NCBI GenBank assembly: GCA_020634855.1 | Contig: JACKAU010000012.1 | Location: 1-64,000 of the forward strand | DNA length: 64,000 nt | Direction: 5' to 3' | Origin: Anaerolineales bacterium | Lineage (GTDB): Bacteria > Chloroflexota > Anaerolineae > 4572-78 > J111 | Shown here: positions 7,004-16,035 of the stretch, piece after piece | How positions within the stretch are numbered: position 1 is the first letter of the stretch | How the letters are laid out: each line of letters starts with the position of its first letter | Program-made: the position numbers and the translations under genes | Notes under the pieces: generated by a model | What the model was told of the DNA's origin: nothing | What the model saw: the letters and a program-made list of their open reading frames with translations, nothing else | The model's database searches: none

Positions 7004-9313
7004 TTATTTTCCGTCGTCCTCTTCTATGTTGCTGTCATCTTCCTCAAGCTGTTCGTCGCCGGCATTTTCTTCGGCGTAGAAATCGATCTCGTCGGTTACG
7101 TCGGGTAACTCAAACATCTCATCGATTTCACCGTCGTTTTCGTAATCGAAATCGACCCGCAGGGCAGCGGCGTCTTCGTCAAACTCGGTAAACGGAATGT
7201 AGGCGGTGTTGTCCGGCTCCATCACTACATCCGATGCGCCAAAAACGCGCTCGCCTTCGTCGTCGATTTGGAGGACGTAGATTTCGTAGGTGCTTGGTTC
7301 GGTGTTGTAGCTGGTGTTAAGAATGAATTCATTGGTGTCGGTGTCCAGACCGATATCAAAGGCATCCTCTTCGCCGGTGAGTTCGGTGGCGCGGACCATC
7401 ATGGCATAGTCGGCTTCGTCGGTTTCCAGCCCCAGTTCGATGTCCGGCGACTCGCTGTAGTCGGTGTAGTAGGTCAATTGATGGCGGCTTTTGTCGATAT
7501 AGATGGCGATGCTTTCGACATCGCCCGGCTCAAGATACATATCCGACACATCCAGATAGTAGCCCGGCCCAATGATCGATATGTCTGAGGAGCCGGCTTC
7601 TTCCATTAAAGTCGCGTCAGCGATAACCTCAAACGACAGGCCGACCGGAATACGCAGCACCGGTGATTTATCTTTGTCCAGACCGGTCGATTGCTGGAAG
7701 ATGCGCATATTGGTGGTGGCTGCGCCGGGAATTTCGTTGACAAATTCACCTTGATCATAGCCGATCCGGCGGCCCCAATCGTCGATGACTAACAGGTCCG
7801 GTTTGCCTAGCAGCCAGATTTGATAGAAGTCGTCGGTTTCGCCATAAATCAGCAGCGCCCAGCGGGTTTGAATATCTTGCCAGATTGGATTATCGACGCT
7901 CTCTGCGGATTGCTGGCGGGCGCTCTGGCGCGGCGCGGCGTTGAGAAGTTCGCCTTCTGCCGCAAAGTCGCCGCTGCAAAAATCACATTCCTGCTGTTCG
8001 AGACGGGGGGAGATGGCGACCAATTCCAAGGATTGCGTTTCGGCGTCGCCGTCGTACAAATCCGACTCGATTTCCGGGTTGGGCGAGCCTTCGTATTGCC
8101 AGGTGTCGGTGTTGGTGTCCACGATGACAGACCGGCTTTCGTCAGGGTAGTTGTTGTCGTAGACCAAAATGTGGACGATGCCGTCGCCCTGATCATCAAC
8201 GCCAATCGGGGTGACCGCGTGACCGTCGCTGCCATCGCGCTTGTAGAAGCCCAACGCCCACCATTCAGTGGCGTCTTGGCCTTCCTGGAAATTTTCCATC
8301 AGAGCGTTGACGACGGCCGTGGGCGATTCAGACACACGCAGGGTTGAGCCGGGATAGGTGGCCTGGGTAGTCCACCAGTAGGCAATTTCGCGTTGGAGCG
8401 GGTCGTTGCCGTCCAAGACAAGGTCGTTGACCTGGCTGCTGCCAAAGTCATCGGGTTGGACTTGGTCGTAATACATCAGCGCGCTGAGGACGGCCATACC
8501 CTCGCAGTGACCGCCGGACATATAGCTGTTGATCTGCTCCATCCACTGCTGGGCCGGCGGCGTTAAAATGCACTCGTCATTGGCCAGGCTGGCGCAGACG
8601 CCGTCGCCAAACATGCGCTGCAACTCGACCGGGGTCAAATCGGTGGCCGGGATGTCGTCGCCGTAATTGTAGAAACTAAAGCCATCGACCGATGGATCGA
8701 AGCCGCTGAAAACATCGCCTTCGGTCTGGCTCGGCGTAGTATTGGTAACTTCTTCTTCATCTTCTGTCTCATCGACCGGCAAATCTTCGTCTTCTTCTTC
8801 ATCGAGCGGTAGTTCATCCGACTCAATCGGCAGGCCGGGGGTGAAACTGTCCACCGTCTCGACCCAGGCGTCATATGTGGCGTCGTAGTCGGCGGTGATC
8901 AAGATTAATATGTAAAGGACGCCGTCGGCCTGGGTGACATAGATTTCACCAACACCGTAATCGCCTTCGGGGGTGTAGGTGAAGGGCACAAACATACTGC
9001 CGTCATCCATAATTTCGGCATCGTCGGTGAGCAGTTCGTAGCTTTCAAAATCCTGAACGCCGTCGAGTACCGGTCCCACCACCGACGGGATCATCTCTTC
9101 GCTTAGCTCGACCGTGGTTTCACCAAACAACACCATTACTTGGGCGTCGTCTGCGACAAAGAGGGCGCCGTAGTCCGTTTCGTCCTCCAACGTTCCGAAT
9201 TCGGTGAGGCTAAAGGCCTCGGAGGGGTGGGTGTAACTTTCCTGAGCCGAGGCGACCCCGGCAATGACCAAAAACAGCAGGGTAATACAGATGAACAGCA
9301 GATATTTTTTCAT
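7004..9313 (-). CDS. Large secreted protein with papain/transglutaminase-like Cys-His-Asp pattern
   Basis: A 769-residue exported protein with a clear signal peptide (MKKYLL, hydrophobic core, cleavage near ASA-QE at residue 23). Residues 26-160 form a domain that may bind ligands or partners; a highly acidic linker (about 165-190) follows. The region 205-450 contains SGGHCEGMAVLSALMYY (Cys270), DGHAVTPIGV (His365) and VYDNNYP (Asp386), the order expected of a C39/papain/transglutaminase-like fold. The C-terminal 300 residues are beta-rich and very acidic. I do not recognise the family by name; protease or transglutaminase activity is inferred from this pattern alone. It is transcribed alone and ends at the hairpin at 6883-6912. 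Confidence 0.75.
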   Translation of the reverse strand: MKKYLLFICITLLFLVIAGVASAQESYTHPSEAFSLTEFGTLEDETDYGALFVADDAQVMVLFGETTVELSEEMIPSVVGPVLDGVQDFESYELLTDDAEIMDDGSMFVPFTYTPEGDYGVGEIYVTQADGVLYILILITADYDATYDAWVETVDSFTPGLPIESDELPLDEEEDEDLPVDETEDEEEVTNTTPSQTEGDVFSGFDPSVDGFSFYNYGDDIPATDLTPVELQRMFGDGVCASLANDECILTPPAQQWMEQINSYMSGGHCEGMAVLSALMYYDQVQPDDFGSSQVNDLVLDGNDPLQREIAYWWTTQATYPGSTLRVSESPTAVVNALMENFQEGQDATEWWALGFYKRDGSDGHAVTPIGVDDQGDGIVHILVYDNNYPDESRSVIVDTNTDTWQYEGSPNPEIESDLYDGDAETQSLELVAISPRLEQQECDFCSGDFAAEGELLNAAPRQSARQQSAESVDNPIWQDIQTRWALLIYGETDDFYQIWLLGKPDLLVIDDWGRRIGYDQGEFVNEIPGAATTNMRIFQQSTGLDKDKSPVLRIPVGLSFEVIADATLMEEAGSSDISIIGPGYYLDVSDMYLEPGDVESIAIYIDKSRHQLTYYTDYSESPDIELGLETDEADYAMMVRATELTGEEDAFDIGLDTDTNEFILNTSYNTEPSTYEIYVLQIDDEGERVFGASDVVMEPDNTAYIPFTEFDEDAAALRVDFDYENDGEIDEMFELPDVTDEIDFYAEENAGDEQLEEDDSNIEEDDGK

Positions 9314-9343
9314 GGATTCCTCCGTAAATATAAGGTTACAAGG

Positions 9344-9694
9344 TTATCGAATTGTGCCGTCCGGCATAGTGGTATCTTTAAATCGGGTGCGAAACAGGAT
9401 GGTCATTTGCATATTGGCCCCGGTCAGGTTGGCCCCGGTCAGGTTGGCAAAGCCAAGATCGGCCAGACTGAGGTCCGCTTCGGAGCAATCGGCGCCGGTC
9501 AAATTGGTCTTTTGTAGAACGGCGCCATTGAAATTGGCTTGACGCAGGTTAGCGCCGCTGAGATCGGCCCCGGTCAACTTGGCCAGGCTGAAGTTAGCGC
9601 TGCTAAGATCAAGGCCGCTTAAATTGGCCCCTGGTAAATCGATCTGGCTGAAATCGCGCTCGCCTGCTGCATAGCGTTGGTGGAAATCTTCCAT
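9344..9694 (-). CDS. Pentapeptide-repeat protein
   Basis: A 116-residue protein made almost entirely of A(D/N)Lxx pentapeptide repeats (for example GANLS, SANFS, TGADLS) from about residue 20 to 98, which should fold as a right-handed quadrilateral beta-helix. There is no signal peptide. Some small pentapeptide proteins mimic DNA and protect gyrase, but most have no known role and nothing here points to one. A GAAGGAG Shine-Dalgarno sequence precedes the ATG. It lies 30 bp upstream of the secreted-protein gene on the same strand and may share its transcript. Confidence 0.85.
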   Translation of the reverse strand: MEDFHQRYAAGERDFSQIDLPGANLSGLDLSSANFSLAKLTGADLSGANLRQANFNGAVLQKTNLTGADCSEADLSLADLGFANLTGANLTGANMQMTILFRTRFKDTTMPDGTIR

Positions 9695-10230
9695 AAATTT
9701 CTCCTTCGGTATTCATTTGTATGGCGGTGTTAAAAAATTTTGTAGGTTAAGGAGAGAAAGACCGTAGATGGGACGGGCTATTCTCTCTGATCTTGGTCGA
9801 TCACAATTGCCGGTCTACATGGCAAATCCCGGTTGGATGGATTTCCCTTTGAATCAATTGTGATTTACTCAATATGATATCGGATTTAGCCGTAAATGGG
9901 AAGTGCCAAAAGTACCAAAATATTTGCCCGATAGTCACTTTTTTGTATTTATTCCGCAGAAGCGGTGACGACTCTCCTGGAACCAGCAATTCTAATTTAG
10001 AGCAAAGTCCTTAGTATTATCCGTTGCTCCTTAATCATAAATTTATTCTATTATAAAGGCCGACCATTACCCCATCATTACCTAATGCCGCCTTGCCCAA
10101 TTAAAAATCCAGATGGCGGTCACTCTTTGTCAATAGATCACAAGCTGGATAGTTCAAATAGATCAATTTAGCGTAACCAAGCGGCTATTTGGGAATTGCT
10201 GTTTTGGAACTCAAGAGGTTGAGATGGTTA
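9695..10230. other. Intergenic region without recognisable gene
   Basis: AT-richer non-coding DNA between the pentapeptide gene and the terminator of the cyclase/NACHT gene. It must hold the promoter of the pentapeptide gene. A 62-codon minus-strand frame at 9801-9989 has no homology that I recognise and no ribosome binding site, and is not called. Confidence 0.5.
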
Positions 10231-10283
10231 TAAAACAAAAAACGTAAAACGTCATTCAATTTTATACATCACGTTTTACGTTT
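10231..10283 (-). terminator. Terminator of the cyclase/NACHT gene
   Basis: The 13-bp arms AAACGTAAAACGT (10240-10252) and ACGTTTTACGTTT (10271-10283) form a perfect inverted repeat with an 18-nt loop. On the minus strand it is followed by TTTGTTTTA. It begins about 40 bp after the stop of the large gene. Confidence 0.65.
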
Positions 10284-10324
10284 GATGGTATCAACGCCAC
10301 GAAATCATGTTGGACCAAAAAGAT

Positions 10325-13300
10325 TTAGCGGCGTTGAACGATGCGGAAGGCTTCCAAATCGACGCCGACCTTTTTGCGGGTGTAGTCCAGGCTGATCGGT
10401 TCGGTTCGGTAGGCGTTGCCGATTAGTTCGTGAGTGCGGCCATCGGTATAGATTTCGCTTTCGGTGCGGCCGTTGATGGCCAGCTTGCTGAGTTTGCTCG
10501 ATAGATTGACCGCCGGGCCGACCATTGTCGCTTCGGGGCCAACTGTGCCGGTTTTGACTTTGCCCGTGCTGACGCCGATGCCCATGCCGGTTTGACCAAA
10601 TTCGGGGCTTTCCCGCTTCCACTCGTCGCGGAGGAGGCGGTAGGCTTCCCGCATTTTGAGCGCGGCCAGCAGAGCCGAGTTGGCCGAGGTCGTCTTGCTG
10701 TCTTTGTGGCGGCCGGGAAAATTGCCAAAAACGCCCATAACACTGTCGCCTAAACTTTTGTCCATGGCCCCGCCGGCTTGGACGATGATGGTTGACATCC
10801 GCAGTAGATATTCATCTAAGAAGGCCACCATCAATTCCGGACCAATGGCGTTGGTCAAATAAGTCGAGCCGTGGATGTCGCCCATGACCACGGTGACTTC
10901 GGTCTGGTGGGTCAATTCGGCGATGTAGCCGGGATCGTAGTAGCGATCCAGGTCAGAGCGGCGACCGATTTGCCGGTCGCGCAGTAAGCGCAGACCGGAG
11001 GTCTCGGCCAGGGTGTGGGCGATGGAAGGGTATTTTTGGACGACATTTTCGAAATCTTCACGGCTGATAGCCAGTAGGCGGGTGGGTCGGGTGGCCCGAA
11101 TGGTGGCTGTGCGGGGAATGGCCCGCAGCAGGGCGATCTCGCCGAAGAAGTCGCCCGGACCCAGGCGGTTGATGACGCCGCTGGGCTGGCCGCCCATATC
11201 CGGGGCCAGCACTTCCACTTCGCCGGCTTCGATGACATAGAAGGTCTGGCCCATCGCCCCCATGTGGAAGATAATCTGGCCGGGCCGATAATCCTCCACC
11301 TGAATCCGGTTGGCCAGGATGATACTTTGCTCAAGCGTCATTTTGCTAAGGATGGGAATATTTTCCAGAACGCGCACCACGCCCGTAGACAGGGCTTTCT
11401 CCAGCAGCGAGAGTTGGGTTTTCGCTTCGGTATAATCGGCTTTGAGTTTGACCGCCGTTTCAAACGAGCGGCGGGCGCCCTCGTAATCGCGGATGATTTT
11501 TTGGGTTGTCCCTAAATTGTAAAAGTGGTGGGCATTGGCCGGCTCAAGCTGTGTGGTCGCCCGAAAAACAGTCAGGGCTTCCAAATATTTGCTCTGATCA
11601 TGGTAAGTTATGCCGAGCTGGTTATAGGCATCGACAAAATCAGAACGGAGATGAATGGCCTCCTCCAGATGCTGGATGGCCCGTTCGTATTGTTCAACTT
11701 TACGGTAAAGCGAACCTAGCTCGTACTGGACCTCGGCGGAGCCGGGCGCTTCACCCGCCGCCAGATGGAGGTAGCTGAGCGCCTCGGGATAGCGCCCCAA
11801 CTGACGGCAAGCCAATCCGGCGCTGAAAAGTAGGGCGAACTGCTGGCTCATCGGTAGGGTGCGCTCCAGGCGCTGGAGGGCAATGGCGACTTCCTCGCCC
11901 GAGTTGGCTAAACACTGAGCCGCCAGCCAGATGCGAGCGTATTCGTTCTCTTCTCCCAAAATTCTGGAGTAGAGCGCCGGTTTATCTTCGGCGATGCCAT
12001 ACAGGAGCACGATGGTGCCCTGCCAGCGGCGGCGGGCCTCCTCGGTGTTGAGGTGGGGTTCCAGATTGTAGCCCGCCTCATTTTGAGCCAGCGCGGCGAA
12101 AAATTCCTGGTAGGTGTGGTGGGCAAACTCAACCCACTCGCGGCTTTCCGACCAACGCACCAACCCGCTGTCTTTGATCTGGTTGTGGACATCCAGGGGC
12201 GTCATCGTCTCGATTTCGAGCCGTTCACCCGCCGAGGCTGATTTGCGATAAGCATCAATTTGCTCACCGATAATTCTTAGCCAGCGGTCCAGGGGAAAGG
12301 TCCAGGCTTCATCTTCCTGCATCGCCAGCCCTAACCTGGCCAAGGCGTTCTTACGGAGCGAGAGCGGCGCTTGCGCTCCGGACGGGGTCAGGATGTGCTG
12401 CCAACTGGTATCTGTGCGCTGAAGCAGGTTATCGGTGAAGACTTCGAACAGGACGCCTCGATTTTTGGGCAGATCTTCATCGCTGCGCCGGGCAATTTGA
12501 GCCAGCATATAAAGCGCCAGCGGGGTTTGGGCCAGGTCTTCAAGCTGCGGGTCGCTGTAGATTTCCCGCGCCACTTTGCGGCCCTGTTCGGCGCGGAGAT
12601 AGTTGACCAGATACGCCTCGATATCTTCGCCGGAGAGCCGGTTGAGCATCGCCGTACGAAAGCCCTGCAAAGCCGAATAATCTTGGGCGCGACAGGAGAG
12701 GATAAAGCGATGTTGCCCGTACCGGCGTATAAAATCGTTTAATATGGGACGAGTCTGGTCTGGGCTGGGCATCTCGTTAAGCCCATCAAGTAGGAAGAGA
12801 ATAGAGTGGAGGGGGGTGTTATCGGGCGGCTGCCCGTTTAAGAGCTTGACGATATCATTTTGGGTGCGCAGCCCTTCGATCCGGTAGATTTGAAACTGTT
12901 CCAGGATCAACTGCTCGACGGTTTTGTCGGGGGTGAGGATGCTGAGTTTAAGGAAGATCGGTAGGACGATAGGGTCGGTCGAGGTGTCGATTACATGCTG
13001 AGCGGCCTCGGCTGTGTCGAGATGCAGCCGACGCAGCACCGTGGTCTTGCCCGCGCCGGCCTCGCCCAGGATAACCGTCCGGCTATCAGTGGCGATCAGT
13101 TCGCGTACATCGATGGGCGCTTCGCGGATGAGGCTTGAGCCTTCCATAGCAAAGCGGCGTAGCGGTGATACGATGGCGTCCGGATCTTTGTAGCGCGACT
13201 CCAGCCGCTGCTGAGCGATATCGGAAATAATGTTCAGAACGGCCGGGGCTTTGTGATTGAGCAAACTCAACGAGCGATGGGTGAGCGTGACCACTTTAGT

Positions 13301-14233
13301 CGCTTTGGTCGTGCGAACTGTAGCCGTGCGAGGAACGCGCTTGATCAACGCAATCTCGCCAAAGAAATCGCCGCGACCCAGTCGAGAGATGACGATATCG
13401 TTGCCGAGGGCGTCGAGCACTAGTACTTCCACTTGTCCGCTGACGATCACGTAACATTCATCGCCGGGATGGCCGCGTTCGAAGATGACCTGGTTAGCCC
13501 CGTAGGTGTCGGCGGTAGGAAAAAGCGGGGCCAGTTGGCGCAATTCGTCATAAGTTAGGGTGTGACGGGTGGGGAAGGGGGTCACGGTTTCGTCAACGCG
13601 GTTGGCTTTGAGCGGCAGGTACAGCTCCTTCCAAATTTGGAAGTCGGGGTCCTGGGCAATTTGGCGAGTATAGGCCCCGATGGGCGAGAGCGGGGTTAAG
13701 GTATTGCTCTGCTGCTGTTTGGTATCGATGGGTTGATCGGAAGGGAAGCGGAAAAAATGGCCCTTCCAACTCCAAAAATCCGGAGCATTGCGAGATAACT
13801 GGCTGACAAAAGAGGCCGTACCCCAAATTACAATCGGATAGAGGATGGTGGCGAACCGATCTCGCAGGAAATTGAGCAATTTAACAAATTGTTTGCGTTG
13901 TTCGCCATTGAATTTTTCCAAGCCATAAACAAATATGGCAATCGATTTGTATTTGCCGGTCAGTTCCAGATTCTTAAAGCGAGGATGATCGGTCAATTCA
14001 GTCAGGCTGCGGACTAAATTGGTATCCTTCGGGCCAACCTCGTAGCTGAACAGGTAAATATTATCCGCAGCCAGACGGCGGCGAAAGTAATCGAAGAGGC
14101 GAGCTTGCAGGGCAAGGTCGTCGCATTCGGCTACGGCCAAACTGCCTAAATTACCCATTCGGAGTGTGGCTAGCAGGGTTCTGATTTCATCTGGGAAGCG
14201 CGAGGCAAATTCGTCGGTCTTGGGTAGGACCAT
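10325..14233 (-). CDS. cNMP-binding / NACHT / TPR / cNMP-binding / class III nucleotide cyclase fusion
   Basis: A 1302-residue soluble signalling protein. Residues 1-170 resemble a P-loop-less NTPase-like domain (VIWGTASFVSQ, APDFWSWKGHFF). Residues 220-340 are a cyclic-nucleotide-binding domain (GDFFGEIALIKRVPRTATV). Residues 380-600 are a NACHT NTPase with Walker A GEAGAGKTT (390-398) and Walker B FLLDGLNEMP (480-489). Residues 600-790 are the helical region, 795-945 are four or five TPRs, and 960-1085 are a second cNMP-binding domain (GDFFGEIALLRAIPRTATI). Residues 1112-1300 are a class III adenylate/guanylate cyclase domain with metal Asps 1119 (GDIHGST) and 1163 (KSLGDSV). In the cyclase the usual adenine-site Asp aligns with Glu1234 and the transition-state Arg with Lys1247, so activity is not certain. 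One polypeptide therefore carries cyclic-nucleotide synthesis, sensing and a STAND-type switch. It is a single gene with its own terminator. The product nucleotide and the trigger are unknown. Confidence 0.92.
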   Translation of the reverse strand: MVLPKTDEFASRFPDEIRTLLATLRMGNLGSLAVAECDDLALQARLFDYFRRRLAADNIYLFSYEVGPKDTNLVRSLTELTDHPRFKNLELTGKYKSIAIFVYGLEKFNGEQRKQFVKLLNFLRDRFATILYPIVIWGTASFVSQLSRNAPDFWSWKGHFFRFPSDQPIDTKQQQSNTLTPLSPIGAYTRQIAQDPDFQIWKELYLPLKANRVDETVTPFPTRHTLTYDELRQLAPLFPTADTYGANQVIFERGHPGDECYVIVSGQVEVLVLDALGNDIVISRLGRGDFFGEIALIKRVPRTATVRTTKATKVVTLTHRSLSLLNHKAPAVLNIISDIAQQRLESRYKDPDAIVSPLRRFAMEGSSLIREAPIDVRELIATDSRTVILGEAGAGKTTVLRRLHLDTAEAAQHVIDTSTDPIVLPIFLKLSILTPDKTVEQLILEQFQIYRIEGLRTQNDIVKLLNGQPPDNTPLHSILFLLDGLNEMPSPDQTRPILNDFIRRYGQHRFILSCRAQDYSALQGFRTAMLNRLSGEDIEAYLVNYLRAEQGRKVAREIYSDPQLEDLAQTPLALYMLAQIARRSDEDLPKNRGVLFEVFTDNLLQRTDTSWQHILTPSGAQAPLSLRKNALARLGLAMQEDEAWTFPLDRWLRIIGEQIDAYRKSASAGERLEIETMTPLDVHNQIKDSGLVRWSESREWVEFAHHTYQEFFAALAQNEAGYNLEPHLNTEEARRRWQGTIVLLYGIAEDKPALYSRILGEENEYARIWLAAQCLANSGEEVAIALQRLERTLPMSQQFALLFSAGLACRQLGRYPEALSYLHLAAGEAPGSAEVQYELGSLYRKVEQYERAIQHLEEAIHLRSDFVDAYNQLGITYHDQSKYLEALTVFRATTQLEPANAHHFYNLGTTQKIIRDYEGARRSFETAVKLKADYTEAKTQLSLLEKALSTGVVRVLENIPILSKMTLEQSIILANRIQVEDYRPGQIIFHMGAMGQTFYVIEAGEVEVLAPDMGGQPSGVINRLGPGDFFGEIALLRAIPRTATIRATRPTRLLAISREDFENVVQKYPSIAHTLAETSGLRLLRDRQIGRRSDLDRYYDPGYIAELTHQTEVTVVMGDIHGSTYLTNAIGPELMVAFLDEYLLRMSTIIVQAGGAMDKSLGDSVMGVFGNFPGRHKDSKTTSANSALLAALKMREAYRLLRDEWKRESPEFGQTGMGIGVSTGKVKTGTVGPEATMVGPAVNLSSKLSKLAINGRTESEIYTDGRTHELIGNAYRTEPISLDYTRKKVGVDLEAFRIVQRR

Positions 14234-14324
14234 GCTTTACTCGGTCAGTTGCTTTGATTATATGTCAAATTATAACACCCTAAAATAGGTGTGTCAACGT
14301 TACCTTAAAATAGTTTTACGAGTG

Positions 14325-14353
14325 TTGACAAGAGAGTTTCTCTGTGCTAACAT
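14325..14353 (+). promoter_or_regulatory. Sigma70-type promoter of tRNA-Lys
   Basis: TTGACA (14325-14330) and TAACAT (14348-14353) are separated by 17 bp. The -10 box ends 24 bp before the tRNA 5' end. Confidence 0.8.
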
Positions 14354-14377
14354 CCTCACTTGAGTTATTTAACAGAC

Positions 14378-14450
14378 GAGCCGTTAGCTCAGTCGGTAGA
14401 GCAACTGCCTTTTAAGCAGTGGGTCCTGGGTTCGAGTCCCAGACGGCTCA
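14378..14450 (+). tRNA. tRNA-Lys (anticodon TTT)
   Basis: A 73-nt cloverleaf with acceptor arms GAGCCGT and ACGGCTC, D arm AGCTCAGTCGGTAGAGC, anticodon arm ACTGC-CTTTTAA-GCAGT (anticodon TTT) and T arm with GGTTCGAGTCC. The discriminator base is A and CCA is not encoded. Seven T residues (14451-14457) follow at once and may serve in termination. Confidence 0.96.
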
Positions 14451-14489
14451 TTTTTTTGTGGAATTCTGAAAGATAAAGGTTAAGGGCAT

Positions 14490-14831
14490 ATGTACTCACG
14501 GTGCGAAATCTTATTTCCTCATTCCCGGGTCAGTGGCTTGAAAAAACTTAAGGGCGATGATTGGCGTAGTTTAACTGAACGAGTCGCCGCCTTACCGGAA
14601 ACGGATGAAGACGCATTAGCTTTTTCTCATATGATGATCAAGTTGTGTGATTGCTTAAATTGCGATCTGGGTAGCTACAAAGCCGCTCTCGGCTGCTCCG
14701 CTTGCTCTCAGCGCACAATCAATGCGCTGCGTGACACGGATAAGCAGTTGCTACGGCGGTTTGATAAATCGAAGAAAGAAGTATTATCCTATCTCGATGA
14801 GATCGAAGGCGTGCAACAGAAAGCGGCATAA
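14490..14831 (+). CDS. Small Cys-rich protein, unknown
   Basis: A 113-residue soluble protein with no family that I recognise. Five cysteines lie in a compact block (CDCLNCDLGSYKAALGCSAC, about residues 53-72), a pattern suited to zinc or Fe-S binding, and the C-terminal 40 residues are charged and helical. An AAGG sequence lies upstream of the ATG and a strong terminator follows the gene. Position after the tRNA gives no functional hint. The coding call rests on the clean terminator and the protein-like composition. Confidence 0.65.
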   Translation: MYSRCEILFPHSRVSGLKKLKGDDWRSLTERVAALPETDEDALAFSHMMIKLCDCLNCDLGSYKAALGCSACSQRTINALRDTDKQLLRRFDKSKKEVLSYLDEIEGVQQKAA

Positions 14832-14867
14832 GAAAGCCATATCCACCAACGATATTAAGGCTATCGG

Positions 14868-14900
14868 CGGGCAACTTCATCAAGTTGCCCGTTTTTTTTT
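14868..14900 (+). terminator. Rho-independent terminator
   Basis: The 10-bp stem CGGGCAACTT / AAGTTGCCCG has a 4-nt loop and is followed by nine T residues. It ends the small Cys-rich gene. Confidence 0.9.
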
Positions 14901-15026
14901 GCGATACCCAGGGGCAAATTTTCACTTTTTTACGTTAATCCCCTATTATTGTTTATGGTAAGATTATACATAATCCCTCCCCGAATTAAAAGGTAACTGA
15001 CTTTTTATTTTCTAAGGAAGTAAAGT

Positions 15027-16028
15027 ATGAACCATACCGATATTATAAAACAAGCGCTCACTATTTCCTGGCGCTATCGAGCGCTCTGGATTTTTGGATT
15101 TTTTCTGGCGTTGTGCGGTGGTAATGGCGGCACCAATTTCAATTTCAACAGCGGCGGGGGCGACTTTGGACAACCCGGCGATATGCCTCAAATGCCAGAC
15201 ATTGATCCCAATATCCTGATTGCCGGGGCAATTGGCCTGATTTGCCTGGTTTTCCTGTTGATTGTCGTGAGCATTGTGGTCAGAGCCGTTACGCGGGCAG
15301 CTTTGATGGGCATGGTGCAGCAAATTACTGAAACCGAAGCCGTGACCATGGCCGAAGGGTGGCGCTGGGGCTGGTCGCGCCGGGCCTGGCGTGTGTTTTT
15401 GGTCAGTTTGGTGATCGGTCTGCCGGTTTTTATTGTGAGTATTGTGCTGATTTTGCTGGCTTTTTCACCGTTGCTGCTTTTGTTGGCCAATGATACCGCC
15501 GCCACCGTAAGTGCTATTATGGGCACAATCGGGGCTTGTTTATGCGTGGGTTTACTCCTGTTCTTAATCAGTCTGATTATATGGCCGATTCAAGAATTGG
15601 CCTGGCGGCAGACGGTCTTGGAAGACAAAGGGGTTCTGACCAGCCTGGGCGAAGCCTTCAATCTGGCCAAACGCCGCTTAAAAGATGTATTCGTGTTGTG
15701 TTTGCTGTTGGTCGGCATTGGGATCGGTTGGATATTTGTGTTTTTGCTGGTGATCCTGCCGGCGGCGTTGTTCGCGGCGTTGATCATGGGCGGTATTCCG
15801 GCGCTGTTGGTTTATCTGTTTTCAAATTCGTGGATCGGCGCGGCGGTGGCCGGTGGGCCGCTGGCGATCATTGCCCTGGTTATCGTCACCAGCTTCGGCA
15901 ACGGTCTCTATCTCGTCTTCCAATCGGCCATCTGGACGCTAACCCATCTTGAATTAACAAAAGTCGAACCCCCGCCGCCGGCAGCCGGGGAGGACACCTT
16001 AATTGCCCCTTCGCCGTCCGAGGCCTAA
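15027..16028 (+). CDS. Polytopic membrane protein, unknown
   Basis: A 333-residue membrane protein with about six hydrophobic spans. It begins with a short amphipathic N-terminus (MNHTDIIKQALTISWRYR) and a Gly/Asn-rich loop after the first span. The layout resembles the membrane domains found beside glycerophosphodiester phosphodiesterases and related DUF families, but no catalytic motif is present. AAGGAAG lies 9 nt upstream of the ATG. The mevalonate kinase gene begins 7 bp after its stop, so the two are probably cotranscribed. Confidence 0.75.
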   Translation: MNHTDIIKQALTISWRYRALWIFGFFLALCGGNGGTNFNFNSGGGDFGQPGDMPQMPDIDPNILIAGAIGLICLVFLLIVVSIVVRAVTRAALMGMVQQITETEAVTMAEGWRWGWSRRAWRVFLVSLVIGLPVFIVSIVLILLAFSPLLLLLANDTAATVSAIMGTIGACLCVGLLLFLISLIIWPIQELAWRQTVLEDKGVLTSLGEAFNLAKRRLKDVFVLCLLLVGIGIGWIFVFLLVILPAALFAALIMGGIPALLVYLFSNSWIGAAVAGGPLAIIALVIVTSFGNGLYLVFQSAIWTLTHLELTKVEPPPPAAGEDTLIAPSPSEA

Positions 16029-16035
16029 CTGCTTA

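Noticed and set aside
9801..9989. 62-codon minus-strand frame between pentapeptide gene and terminator
   Set aside because: No ribosome binding site, no recognisable motif, atypical composition; it is likely to be chance.
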